Positions 33,549 to 42,213 of a DNA stretch of 47,273 nt are shown piece after piece; position 1 is the stretch's first letter; each line of letters opens with the position of its first letter. The position numbers and the translations under genes are program-made. The stretch is from DAORHV01 sp964458645 (GTDB lineage: Bacteria; Patescibacteriota; Gracilibacteria; Peribacterales; Peribacteraceae), in contig CAYWJU010000013.1 in the NCBI GenBank assembly GCA_964458645.1, positions 1-47,273 of the forward strand. The letters are read 5' to 3'. The notes below the pieces were generated by a model, which made no database searches, was not told the origin of the DNA, and worked only from the letters and a program-made list of their open reading frames with translations.

Positions 33549-34843
33549 GCAAACATTCGAACCAACGACCGGCATTCACGCTCCTTGAATTGCTTTTGGT
33601 CTTGGGTGTGGTCGGCATTTTGGCGTCCATTGTGATTGTGGCGATCAATCCGTCGCAGCAGCTGGAGAGTGCGCAGAATGCCAAGCGTAAAAGCATGGTT
33701 CGCGAACAAGAAAACGCGATGATGCAATATATGATTGGTGAAGGAAGACAGCCAGCAACGGGAATACCGACTGGTGAACAGCAAGCAAAGGCCATATGCC
33801 AACCCAGCGTGCATCATGCTTCGTGCATCAACTTAGACGACCTTGTCCCGGAGTACGTTGCGGCATTACCCGTTGATTCCAGCATGACCGGTGTCTTGGT
33901 GACCGGCTACCGTGTCTACAACGACAATGCATTTCGCCCACATGTGTGCTCGGACTATTTGCCGAATGATGCACGACGTTGCAGTGGATCCGCTGTAGTG
34001 GAAGAGGAAGAGGAAGTTCCGCCTCCGGCACCATCTGCATCGAGTGAGTCTTCCAGCGCATCGGCCAGTAACGATTTCGGCATAGCTCTCGACTCGCAGG
34101 CCATTGCGTGCCAGTTCCAGCCGTACAGCTACGGCTCGCACACGACCATGGAGTGCACGCACAGTTTCGACGTACGCATCACAAACAATACGCCGGCGAC
34201 GAACGGAACGTCTTTCACTATTTCTTTGCCAGTCTCGGGCAATAATTACGCGAATGGAATGCCGTGCTCAATCATGAGTAATTTGGCGACCTGCACCATC
34301 AACAACATTCCCGCCGGTTCCTCGACAATGGAAAGCTTTGTCATGCGCATCACTGGCGGCGCAACATTCGACTCACAGCTGCCGTTTTCCGTCGATCTTC
34401 CAGCCGGAGACAACGATGCCGGTAACGATTCGGCCAACGGAACACTCACGGTTCAGTCGCGTTGCGGAGACGCATTCGCCAGCGGATCCGAGTCGTGCGA
34501 TAGCGGCGGTGTGAATACGTATGCCTGCGACTACGATTGCTCAAGCGTCTATTGTGCTGATGGCGTGCTCAACGCCGTGGCCGGTGAACAATGTGACGAC
34601 GGCAATATGTCACAGGGCGACGGCTGCAATAGCACTTGCCAAGTCGAAGTGTGTGGCAACAGTGTCGTGGATGCTGGCGAAGCGTGCGATATGGGCACCA
34701 GCGACAGCATTTCGTGCGATGGGGATTGCAGCTCGGCAACGTGTGGAGACGGACATATCAATGCACCAGCAGGTGAAAGCTGCGAAGACGGCAATACCAA
34801 CAGCGGCGATGGTTGCAGCAGCACGTGCACGATCGAGTTCTAG
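33545..34843 (+). CDS. Type IV pilin-like protein with Cys-rich DUF4215 repeats
   Basis: Residues 10-31 are a prepilin signal (AFTLLELLLVLGVVGILASI), with Ala instead of Gly before the cleavage site Phe. The pilin-like part runs to about 160 with a Cys pair, followed by a Glu/Pro/Ser linker, a beta-rich domain (about 175-310) and three to four Cys-rich repeats (RCGDAFASGSESC, YCADGVLNAVAGEQCDDGN, VCGNSVVDAGEACD, TCGDGHINAPAGESCEDGN), the DUF4215 or Myxococcus Cys-rich type. Such fusions suggest a filament- or tip-linked adhesin. The start is GTG, overlapping the upstream TGA. Other pilus genes are not in the window. Confidence 0.88.
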   Translation: MSKHSNQRPAFTLLELLLVLGVVGILASIVIVAINPSQQLESAQNAKRKSMVREQENAMMQYMIGEGRQPATGIPTGEQQAKAICQPSVHHASCINLDDLVPEYVAALPVDSSMTGVLVTGYRVYNDNAFRPHVCSDYLPNDARRCSGSAVVEEEEEVPPPAPSASSESSSASASNDFGIALDSQAIACQFQPYSYGSHTTMECTHSFDVRITNNTPATNGTSFTISLPVSGNNYANGMPCSIMSNLATCTINNIPAGSSTMESFVMRITGGATFDSQLPFSVDLPAGDNDAGNDSANGTLTVQSRCGDAFASGSESCDSGGVNTYACDYDCSSVYCADGVLNAVAGEQCDDGNMSQGDGCNSTCQVEVCGNSVVDAGEACDMGTSDSISCDGDCSSATCGDGHINAPAGESCEDGNTNSGDGCSSTCTIEF

Positions 34844-34846
34844 CGG

Positions 34847-35170
34847 CTAGCGGACGCTTTCGCCGATCCATTGTGCAAAAAGATGTGCAGCTGACTGCAC
34901 GGGCAATTCCAAGATGCACGGGTTCTCATAGCCATGCAGCGACTGAATGCGTTGCATGGTCTTCTCAGCCTTTGCTCGGGTGGTTTTCAGCAAAACCGGC
35001 GTTTCGGTTGCGACGGTTTCTTTTCCTTCCCAGAAATAGATTGATTCGATCTCCGGCAAAATATTCGCGCAAGCAACAAGTTTTTCCTCGAGCAACAACT
35101 TGGAAATGCGGCGCGCTTCGGCGCGGTCTTTGGTCGTAATGTACAGAACAGATAACGTGGGAATAGCCAT
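34847..35170 (-). CDS. cutA: CutA1-type divalent-cation-tolerance protein
   Basis: A 107-aa trimeric ferredoxin-like protein with the family pattern VLYITTKDRAEARRISKLLL, EKLVACANILP, SIYFWEGK and GYENPCILELPV. CutA1 binds copper or is involved in metal tolerance and signalling; the exact role is unclear. Next to a P-type cation pump it suggests ion homeostasis. Its stop faces the pilin-like gene 3 bp away. The leader is pyrimidine-rich (cctccgtcccctctc). Confidence 0.93.
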   Translation of the reverse strand: MAIPTLSVLYITTKDRAEARRISKLLLEEKLVACANILPEIESIYFWEGKETVATETPVLLKTTRAKAEKTMQRIQSLHGYENPCILELPVQSAAHLFAQWIGESVR

Positions 35171-35232
35171 ATGTTTATGAGAGGGGACGGAGGCTGTGGT
35201 AGGCTCCGAGTGTATTCTAACCTTCTCTTTTC

Positions 35233-37725
35233 ATGAGCGATATCACCCTTCATAAAGCTGTCCTTGCTGAGCTTCATGCCAATGAGCGAGGCCTTGATGA
35301 CCGCGAGGTGGAACTAGCCCGTCAGCGCTATGGCTTCAATGAAATTGCCGAGCGTCGTACATCGGCCTGGAAAGAGTTGCTAGCCCAGTTCCAGAATACG
35401 ATGGTCTATATCCTGCTCGCAGCAGTGACCGTTTCGTTGGTTGTGCCGTACATCCAGCACGGATCCATCCACGAGGATGAAATGATCAACTCCGTTGTTA
35501 TTTTGGCAATCGTCATTTTGAACGCCTTGCTTGGATTCTTTCAGGAGCGACGCGCCGAAAACGCCATTGCTCTTTTGAAAAAACTGAGTGCCCCGCAAGT
35601 AAAAGTCCGTCGCGACGGTCAGACGAGAATTATTCCATCCCGCGAACTGCTCCCGGGCGACATTATGATTTTGGAATCCGGCGACAGAGTGAGTGCGGAC
35701 GGCCGTGTTGTTGTCAGTTCTTCGGCAGAGGCGGATGAAGCCAGCTTGACCGGAGAATCGTTGCCGGTAGCGAAGAAGGTTCTCAAGGGTGGATCGAAGG
35801 AAGACGAGAATCTTGGACGCGTGTTTGCCGGAACCGTTATTTCACGCGGCTCCTGTGAAGCGGTGGTCACGGGAATCGCCTTACAGACTGAAATCGGAAA
35901 AATTACGTCGATGGTCATGGAATTAAAGCCCCCACCAACACCGCTGCAGCTGGAATTGAAAAAAGTCGGCGAGAAGATTGGAGTCATTGTGCTCGGACTG
36001 TGCGTCGTGATCTTTTTCCTCGGGCTTGCCAAGGGCATGGCTGCAATCGATATCTTCTTCACGGCCGTCAGCTTGGCCGTGGCAGCCGTTCCGGAAGGCC
36101 TGCCTGCCATCGTGACGATCTGTCTGGCTATTGGAGTACAGCGCATGATCAAGAAGAACGCGCTTATCCGTCGACTGGATGCAATCGAAACGCTTGGCAA
36201 CGTGACGGTCATTTGCGCCGACAAAACCGGAACCATTACCGAGAACAAAATGAAAGTAGTCGGTCATTGGCTCGCCAAAGGCGCAGACGAAAAGTTGCTT
36301 GCTCGTGCTGCGGCGTCTTGTAACCGCGCAGAGCTTCCGGATATTGGTGACCCGACCGAAATTGCATTGTTGTTGTACGCCAAGGAATTGGGCGTAGAGC
36401 GCTTGCCGATCGACGAAGAGGACGTTCCGTTTACGTCCGAAGCCAAGTACATGGTCACGACACACCTCGATGGCAGTAGCAGCGTGAAGTACTGCAAAGG
36501 AGCCGCGGAAGTAGTCGTAGGATTGGTGAAAGACTCCGATACCAAGGCTGTGTTGGCTGAAAATGAGAAGATGGCAAAGCAGGGGCTGCGCGTGTTGGGA
36601 GTTGCCGCAGATCATGGAAAAGGCATGATGCTCGTCGGCTTGGTCTCCATGGTGGATCCGCCTCGCAAAGGCGTAAAAGAGGCGATCGGGCTGGCGAAAA
36701 AGGCCGGCATTCGAACGATCATGATCACCGGCGATAACCCGGTTACGGCCGAGCACATCGCTAAAGACGTCGGCCTGGAAACTCAAGGAGTTATCGACGG
36801 GAAGAGACTCGATGCACTGGACCAGCAGCAGTTGCAGCACGAGCTAAAAACCGTGTCTGTGTTTGCGCGCGTGCAGCCTGTGCACAAGGTAAAAATTCTG
36901 GAAGCGCTTCAGGCGCTCGGCCAAATCGTGGCCATGAGCGGCGACGGCGTGAACGATGCGCCCGCCCTCAAGCGGTCGCACGTTGGTATTGCCATGGGCT
37001 TGCGTGGGACAGACGTGGCTCGTGAGTCCGGCGCCATGGTGCTTACCGATGACAACTACTCAACCATTGTCTCCGCCATTGCCGAGGGACGACGCATCTA
37101 CGACAACATTCGCAAATTTATCATTTTCTTGCTCAGGTCCAACGTGGGAGAGGTCTTGCTCATCGCGAGCGCCATGCTCATCAATTTCCCGCTTCCATTG
37201 CTGCCGTTGCACATCTTGTGGGTCAACCTCGTCACCGATAGCTTGCCCGCCTTGGCACTTGCAGCCGAACAAGGTGAGGCCAATATCATGAGCCGTCCTC
37301 CGCGCCGAAAAGGCGAAAACGTGCTGACGGGACAAATTCCTCTCCTGTTTGTTGCAGGTGCGCTGAATGCAGTGCTCTCACTGTGGGTGTTCTGGTGGCT
37401 CACAACACATTTAGGCAGCGATTTGGCACTCGCTCGTACCGGTGCTTTGACCACCACGATCGTTTTCCAATTCTTCTTGGCATTGTCTACGCGCATGAAA
37501 AGCTCGGTGTTTGGCACATCGCCGTTCGGAAACCCGTGGTTGTTGGGAGCAATTGGTGCGTCGCTGCTTCTTCACCTCGTCTTGCTCTACACCCCCATGG
37601 GTGTGTTGTTCAAAGTCTTGCCGCTGCCATTGGAAGCCTGGGGCCTTATCCTCGCTAGTACAACGATAGGATTCGTTGTCTTCGAATGTTGCAAAATTAT
37701 CCGCAATCGTTTTACAGCCGCGTAA
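35233..37725 (+). CDS. P-type cation-transporting ATPase, Ca2+-ATPase-like (P2)
   Basis: An 830-aa ATP-driven pump with the full P-type layout: N-terminal helical lobe, TGES-type actuator (LTGESLPVAKK near 174), membrane helix 4 with PEGLPA (near 286), phosphorylated Asp in CADKTGTITENK (near 330), TGDNPVTAE and GDGVNDAPALKR (near 570), and six C-terminal helices. Motif set and length fit PMR1/SERCA-like Ca2+ or Mn2+ pumps. Divergent from cutA. The start follows TATTCT by 14 nt with a pyrimidine-rich leader (aaccttctcttttc). Confidence 0.95.
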   Translation: MSDITLHKAVLAELHANERGLDDREVELARQRYGFNEIAERRTSAWKELLAQFQNTMVYILLAAVTVSLVVPYIQHGSIHEDEMINSVVILAIVILNALLGFFQERRAENAIALLKKLSAPQVKVRRDGQTRIIPSRELLPGDIMILESGDRVSADGRVVVSSSAEADEASLTGESLPVAKKVLKGGSKEDENLGRVFAGTVISRGSCEAVVTGIALQTEIGKITSMVMELKPPPTPLQLELKKVGEKIGVIVLGLCVVIFFLGLAKGMAAIDIFFTAVSLAVAAVPEGLPAIVTICLAIGVQRMIKKNALIRRLDAIETLGNVTVICADKTGTITENKMKVVGHWLAKGADEKLLARAAASCNRAELPDIGDPTEIALLLYAKELGVERLPIDEEDVPFTSEAKYMVTTHLDGSSSVKYCKGAAEVVVGLVKDSDTKAVLAENEKMAKQGLRVLGVAADHGKGMMLVGLVSMVDPPRKGVKEAIGLAKKAGIRTIMITGDNPVTAEHIAKDVGLETQGVIDGKRLDALDQQQLQHELKTVSVFARVQPVHKVKILEALQALGQIVAMSGDGVNDAPALKRSHVGIAMGLRGTDVARESGAMVLTDDNYSTIVSAIAEGRRIYDNIRKFIIFLLRSNVGEVLLIASAMLINFPLPLLPLHILWVNLVTDSLPALALAAEQGEANIMSRPPRRKGENVLTGQIPLLFVAGALNAVLSLWVFWWLTTHLGSDLALARTGALTTTIVFQFFLALSTRMKSSVFGTSPFGNPWLLGAIGASLLLHLVLLYTPMGVLFKVLPLPLEAWGLILASTTIGFVVFECCKIIRNRFTAA

Positions 37726-37735
37726 GAATAAAAAT

Positions 37736-37765
37736 GCCCCCGGACACCATGTGGTGTTCGGGGGC
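37736..37765 (-). terminator. Terminator of the DOT1-like methyltransferase gene
   Basis: A long stem gcccccggacacc/ggtgttcgggggc (one G-T pair) with a 4-nt loop. On the minus strand it is followed by atttttatt. It can also stop the ATPase transcript. Confidence 0.85.
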
Positions 37766-37783
37766 GACTTGGTGCATGCGGTA

Positions 37784-38419
37784 TTACGCGACTTTCTCGT
37801 ACATATACGCTGTTGCCGTTCCCCATGCCATCTGCACGGTGTTTGTGACGGTGGCTGCGTAGTACGGTGAGGTCAGGCCTTTTGAAACCGTAATGACACG
37901 GGCGCCCTTCTTCAGTTTATTGAATTTCTCGGTAATGGCGTCCATGAGCGGCGCAGAAAAACAGGTGCAGTGCGTGAAGACGATGTCGGCATCGGAAAAG
38001 TCGATTTGGAGCATGTCGCCGCACAGGAAATCAATCTGCTGTGACTTCTTGTGATCCGGCAGCTTCGGCAACAAATGTTCCATGTAGCGGCTCTGTGCAA
38101 GCTTGGAGGCATCGTGAAGTTCCGGGAGCAATTCAATGCCCGTGCAGCGGCCCAAGTCGGACAGCAGTGCCGAGTACAGCACGCCTTTGCCTGTGCCGGC
38201 ACCAAGGTCGTAGAACGATTCGCCCGGTTTGGCGTTCGCAGCTGTCATGAGCAGCTCCATGACTTCGGGCGTTACTTCACCGTAGGTCATGTTCTCGGAA
38301 TGAATGCCCACGCGCTCGCGACCGCGAGAAGACAAAGCGTATCCGTCGATATCACCGTACAGCATGGACTGAAGAGCGGCGGTATCGAGTCCGGACTGCG
38401 CGAGAATGGCAGGAGTCAT
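37784..38419 (-). CDS. SAM-dependent methyltransferase, DOT1-like
   Basis: A 211-aa class I methyltransferase. YGEVTPEVMELLMTAANAKP followed by FYDLGAGTGKGVLYSALL (SAM motif I), GRCTGIELLPELHDASKLAQ (motif II) and the DIVFTHCTCFSAPLMD acceptor-side segment follow the pattern of the Dot1 family, known from eukaryotic histone methylation. Bacterial targets are unknown. TACAAT overlaps the ATG at 38449, so the ATG ten codons later (38419, MTPAILAQSG) with a leader of about 20 nt is preferred. Confidence 0.85.
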   Translation of the reverse strand: MTPAILAQSGLDTAALQSMLYGDIDGYALSSRGRERVGIHSENMTYGEVTPEVMELLMTAANAKPGESFYDLGAGTGKGVLYSALLSDLGRCTGIELLPELHDASKLAQSRYMEHLLPKLPDHKKSQQIDFLCGDMLQIDFSDADIVFTHCTCFSAPLMDAITEKFNKLKKGARVITVSKGLTSPYYAATVTNTVQMAWGTATAYMYEKVA

Positions 38420-38536
38420 GGATGTGTGTGTGAAAAGATATCGGATCATTGTACCAGAAATCGACTTCTACGCCTAGTCGCGCCAAACAGTCGTGGAACA
38501 GCATCTTTCTCAAACACGCTTGGCCAATTCGCAAAA

Positions 38537-38573
38537 ACCGGCGAAGGCAGGCTCCACCTACTTGGAGCCGCAC
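38537..38573. repeat. Second copy of the tRNA-Ser-associated repeat
   Basis: accggcgaaggca, ggctccacctacttggagcc, gcac: same order as at 32689-32727, with ggctcc/ggagcc forming a hairpin. Both copies lie downstream (3') of a tRNA-Ser on the minus strand, 50 bp away here and directly adjacent there. Confidence 0.65.
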
Positions 38574-38622
38574 TGCTTTAAGGAGAGTCCACGAGAGTGG
38601 CGCAGTCCCTTTCGTGAGATGT

Positions 38623-38712
38623 TGGCGGAGAGGGAGGGATTCGAACCCTCGAGGCTTTTAAGGGCCTGCCACGTTAGCAGTGTGGTGCCTTCAGCCACTC
38701 GGCCACCTCTCC
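38623..38712 (-). tRNA. tRNA-Ser (anticodon GCT)
   Basis: A 90-nt class II tRNA: acceptor ggagagg/cctctcc, D-arm gccgagtggctgaaggc, anticodon loop ctgctaa, long variable arm (ggcccttaaaagcct) and encoded CCA. The last base pair of the anticodon stem is an A-C mismatch. Confidence 0.96.
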
Positions 38713-38765
38713 GTGCAGCCGAAATACTAGTGCACATCGCGCCTCCGGTCACGCAGATTTTGTTT

Positions 38766-39419
38766 CTAGCGGAATGCACCCAACCAAGACGGCGTCATTG
38801 TTTCGTCGACAAGTGTTGCCGGAACACCAAGCGTAGCGGTATCCACGCTTTCGCGCGTGGAAACATGCAGTATCCCGCCGTTCACCTCCCAAGTCTGCTG
38901 AATGACAGTCAGATCTTCCTCGCTTACGAGAATGCACCCCATGCTTCGGTGGCCGGTCCCTGCGCGGTCCCATGCCGTGCGCTCGGTTTTGTCCTGCAGC
39001 ATTGCCTGGAAGCTTTGGTGGCTGTGAATGCCGTATGCCGTGCTTTCATTACCGCGTCGTACATCATTGTGTCCCGGCCATGACAGCCGACCGAAACGGC
39101 CGTCACCAAACGTCACGGACCTTCCCTTTTTTTCAAAGGAACGCAGTTCCCATTCACGACTCGGTGTTGCGGCGTTGTAGGTGATTCCATCGTACGACAC
39201 GACACGTCGTTGTCCGGTAAGTCCATTCAACGCACGGTACTGCCCGTCATCGTGGACCAAGTAGACGATGCTGAGAGAGGTATCCACGATCACGCGGTCC
39301 CCACTGCGAGGCTTCCAGGCGTTTTCGGACATTGCAGCTTCGTCCATGGCAGCTGCAGCCGGCAGCAACCAGAGAAACAGCATCAGAGACACGCCTGTGA
39401 GGAGCAGGGGATGGCGCAA
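38766..39419 (-). CDS. L,D-transpeptidase (YkuD) family protein, secreted
   Basis: A 217-aa exported protein: signal peptide up to the AAAAMDEAA region, a YkuD fold with IVDTSLSIVYLVHDDGQY, YGIHSHQSF and the catalytic GHRSMGCILVSEEDL. The usual S-H-G-C motif is SMGC; the nucleophile Cys is kept. Family members form 3-3 peptidoglycan cross-links. TTGACA, 16 bp, TAGTCT ends 8 nt before a TTG that opens the frame (MRHPLLLTGVSLM); a GTG two codons earlier is only 3 nt from the -10 box. Confidence 0.8.
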   Translation of the reverse strand: MRHPLLLTGVSLMLFLWLLPAAAAMDEAAMSENAWKPRSGDRVIVDTSLSIVYLVHDDGQYRALNGLTGQRRVVSYDGITYNAATPSREWELRSFEKKGRSVTFGDGRFGRLSWPGHNDVRRGNESTAYGIHSHQSFQAMLQDKTERTAWDRAGTGHRSMGCILVSEEDLTVIQQTWEVNGGILHVSTRESVDTATLGVPATLVDETMTPSWLGAFR

Positions 39420-39427
39420 AGTCACCT

Positions 39428-39455
39428 AGACTACGCCAAATCCCGAAATTGTCAA
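39428..39455 (-). promoter_or_regulatory. Strong promoter 8 nt before a TTG start
   Basis: On the minus strand TTGACA (39450-39455), 16-bp spacer, TAGTCT (39428-39433). Perfect -35 and near-consensus -10. Confidence 0.7.
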
Positions 39456-39522
39456 TTCCTCTTCACATTTTGCTCACATTTGAGCCAAAAGCCCTGCTTC
39501 TGCTACTGTAAAAGTCACCTCT

Positions 39523-40641
39523 ATGCGCATAGGAATTCTTTCATACGACTACAATCCCGCCATTGGCGGTCTTGGCGTAGTTGCACAGCAACTGACCCAC
39601 CATTTGCACGCATCGTTTCCGCAGCATGACTACGCGGTGTTTTCACCGAGTCACGGCACAACCGAGCCTGTGTCCAGACTGGCGCGCTGGCGCTGGAAGA
39701 AAAAAGGCGGCTGCCCGATGTTTTCGCTTTCACTACTCTGGACACTGCCTCGTATTGTTCGAAAGCAGGGGATTGATGTTCTTCATGTACATGCCGGCTC
39801 CGGCGGCGTGTGGTTATTGCGCAAGCCTTCGGTACCCCTTGTGGTAACAGCACATCATTCGTATGCGCAGGAAGCAGCCACCGTGTATAAGGGGTCGCCG
39901 TTTTCCGTAGTGTGGAAGCGCCTCATGGCAAAGCTTGAGCGTCGCACATACCGCTTTGCAGACCACATTACTTGCGTATCAGAAGATACCCGCCGTGTGC
40001 TGGTCGAGGCGTACGGCATAGAACCAACGAAAATATCCGTGGTTGAAAATGCCGTCGATGTAGACAAATTTACGCCTGATCCAGCCGTGCTCAAAACACC
40101 GGAGACGGTGTTGTTTGCCGGTAGATTGGAGCCAAGAAAGGGGATTTGGGTTTTTGTGCGCGCCATGGCTGCCATTCGAGACGCGGTTCCGGGCGTGCGG
40201 TTCCGTTTTGTCGGGGAAAACCTTGTCGGTAACAAACTGCTTTCGGTCATTCGGCAGCAAGGTTTAGAGCCTGCCTGCACGTTTCTTGGGCGTGTCCATG
40301 AGCCATTTCTGATCCGTGAATTGCAGTCCGCATCGGTTGTCGTCGTCCCTTCACTCATCGAGGGATTCGGACTGATTGCTGCCGAAGCCATGGCCTGTGG
40401 TGCATGTGTGGTTGCCAGCGACTGCGATGGACTGCGAAGCATTGTGAAGAATCGTGAGACCGGCATGCTCTTTCCGACAGGCGATGCTCAAGCCTGTGCC
40501 ACAACCGTCTCACATGTGTTGCTCGATTCGGCCTTGCGCGACCGCATTTCAGCCGGCGCTCTGTCCAACGCCCGCAAGCGATTCTCGTTTCCTCGGCAAG
40601 CCGCCGAAATGCAGGCGTGCTTCGACCGCGTTTGTAAATAG
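39523..40641 (+). CDS. Glycosyltransferase family 4 (GT4)
   Basis: A 372-aa GT-B enzyme. The N-terminal acceptor domain begins MRIGILSYDYNPAIGGLGVV (G-G-x-G loop); the C-terminal donor domain has LFAGRLEPRKGIWVFVRAMA and EGFGLIAAEAMACGACVVAS (E-x7-E, near 280), the retaining GT4 signature. It adds a nucleotide-activated sugar, probably to a cell-envelope glycan. A TACTGT box 13 nt upstream suggests a very short leader. Confidence 0.93.
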   Translation: MRIGILSYDYNPAIGGLGVVAQQLTHHLHASFPQHDYAVFSPSHGTTEPVSRLARWRWKKKGGCPMFSLSLLWTLPRIVRKQGIDVLHVHAGSGGVWLLRKPSVPLVVTAHHSYAQEAATVYKGSPFSVVWKRLMAKLERRTYRFADHITCVSEDTRRVLVEAYGIEPTKISVVENAVDVDKFTPDPAVLKTPETVLFAGRLEPRKGIWVFVRAMAAIRDAVPGVRFRFVGENLVGNKLLSVIRQQGLEPACTFLGRVHEPFLIRELQSASVVVVPSLIEGFGLIAAEAMACGACVVASDCDGLRSIVKNRETGMLFPTGDAQACATTVSHVLLDSALRDRISAGALSNARKRFSFPRQAAEMQACFDRVCK

Positions 40642-40729
40642 AACAAATTTTGTATACAGAAAGACGGTATCTGCGCTGAAGCAAGAGGAATCCTTTGTGT
40701 GCAAATGCCGTGGCACGTACCATGCCGAC

Positions 40730-41659
40730 ATGGTGCCGACGCACATTTCGGTCTTACGCAAAGAATCGGTCGATGTACTCGATCCGAAACCAGGCGATCG
40801 CGTGCTCGACGTCACGGCCGGACTGGGTGGCCATAGTCGCGCCTTTGCCGAACGAATCGGTGACAACGGCTCGCTGACGATTCTGGATGCCGATGCAGCA
40901 AACCTAGAAGAGGCTGCCAAGCGCATAGGCAAAACGAAAAACTTCGTAGCCGTGCATTCCAATTTCCGCATGTTGCCCGATTGTCTTCCGGAAGACGGAC
41001 GCACATTCGACGTCATCTTTGCGGACTTGGGATTAAGCTCGCCACACATCGACGAACCCGAGCGCGGGTTTACCTTCCGCGCAGATGCGGCTCCGCTCGA
41101 CATGCGGTACGACAAGTCGCGAGGAAAAACTGCAGCCGACCTCTTGCAGGATTTGGCAGCTGCCAAACTTGCCGACATCTTCCAGGTGTACGGCGAAGTG
41201 CCGCATGCCATGGGACTCGCCACCGCAATCGTGAAACAACGCGAGACGGATCCTATTGTTCTCACCGGCCAGTTGGTTGCGATTGTGAACGAGCGTTTTG
41301 GTTACAAGGCGCCTTCCATTCTTCCGCAAGTATTCCAGGCGTTGCGCATTGCAGTGAACGGTGAGCTGGATGCACTGACAGCGTTACTAGAGACTGCGCC
41401 ACAGTTGCTGGCGCCCGGCGGACGCTTCGGAGTCCTTAGCTACCACTCATTGGAAGATCGCATGGTGAAACATGTGTTCCGTGATCTGACCACGCCGGTA
41501 AAAGACGCGCTTACTGGCGCAGTGGCGACTCCTGCCCCATTCGTGTTGTTGGCGCGTGGGGGAATTGTTCCGGACGCGGAAGAAATTCGTGTCAATCCTC
41601 GTTCACGCTCGGCCAGATTACGTGCAATCCAACGTGCTCCGTTGTATACTTCCGCCTGA
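40730..41659 (+). CDS. rsmH: 16S rRNA (cytosine-1402 N4)-methyltransferase RsmH
   Basis: Methylates C1402 in the ribosomal P site. The 309-aa protein has DVTAGLGGHSRAFA (SAM loop), FDVIFADLGLSSPHIDEPER, SFxPSxLxQxFxALRIxxNxEL-like ILPQVFQALRIAVNGELDAL and SYHSLEDRMVKHVF. The frame is open much further upstream (40454), but TACCAT ends 6 nt before this ATG and MVPTHISVLRKES matches the family N-terminus. It is followed 7 bp later by an FtsL-like gene, the typical rsmH-ftsL order of the division/cell-wall cluster. Confidence 0.95.
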   Translation: MVPTHISVLRKESVDVLDPKPGDRVLDVTAGLGGHSRAFAERIGDNGSLTILDADAANLEEAAKRIGKTKNFVAVHSNFRMLPDCLPEDGRTFDVIFADLGLSSPHIDEPERGFTFRADAAPLDMRYDKSRGKTAADLLQDLAAAKLADIFQVYGEVPHAMGLATAIVKQRETDPIVLTGQLVAIVNERFGYKAPSILPQVFQALRIAVNGELDALTALLETAPQLLAPGGRFGVLSYHSLEDRMVKHVFRDLTTPVKDALTGAVATPAPFVLLARGGIVPDAEEIRVNPRSRSARLRAIQRAPLYTSA

Positions 41660-41666
41660 TCTGTCC

Positions 41667-42056
41667 ATGTCAGCGACTCTTCCAACGTCTGCACAGTCTT
41701 TCCCTTCGCCGGGAGCAATGATCCGGCGCAGTTCCCTGGGCCGTTTGGTGACGGGAAGTACGATGTTGCTGCTTTTCACCATCGGTACGCTCATCATCGT
41801 TTTGGCACTCTTGATTCTGTTTCATCACAATTTGAACGCAACGAAAGGGTATCGCCTTCGTTCTTTGGAGCACGTGCGTAACCAATTGTTGCTGCAAGAA
41901 GAGATCTTAAACATGGAAATCGCTAAAGCGCAGTCGTTGTCCATTTTACAATCCGATACAAAGATCCAGGCCATGACCAAGGCTACCAAGCCGAAGTACG
42001 TGACCAGCGACGTGTCCATTGCCCAGGCCGTAGAGCCAGGGAAGAGCGCCGAGTAA
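41667..42056 (+). CDS. ftsL: FtsL-like septum protein
   Basis: A 129-aa protein with a short cytoplasmic N-terminus, one membrane helix (LLLFTIGTLIIVLALLILFH, about 34-53) and a coiled coil (YRLRSLEHVRNQLLLQEEIL) followed by a disordered tail. Layout and position right after rsmH point to FtsL/DivIC-type division proteins, which are poorly conserved in sequence. The rest of the dcw cluster is missing. Confidence 0.75.
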   Translation: MSATLPTSAQSFPSPGAMIRRSSLGRLVTGSTMLLLFTIGTLIIVLALLILFHHNLNATKGYRLRSLEHVRNQLLLQEEILNMEIAKAQSLSILQSDTKIQAMTKATKPKYVTSDVSIAQAVEPGKSAE

Positions 42057-42160
42057 TTCTGTTCGGTGACAGTAGGTAGTAATCAGTTATCAGATGAGCT
42101 TTGGGGAATTTTTTTTGTGGCATGAGGAATAAACGACTTAACCTTGCCTACTGCTTCAAA

Positions 42161-42193
42161 AAAACCGGAGGTGCGATTGGCACACTCCGGTTT
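42161..42193 (-). terminator. Terminator of pyk
   Basis: Stem aaaccggag/ctccggttt with an internal loop; on the minus strand it is followed by a run of T (ggtttttttgaag). It lies about 20 bp after the pyk stop and also faces the ftsL-like gene. Confidence 0.85.
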
Positions 42194-42213
42194 ACGCTTA
42201 TTTCCTGCTTTGA

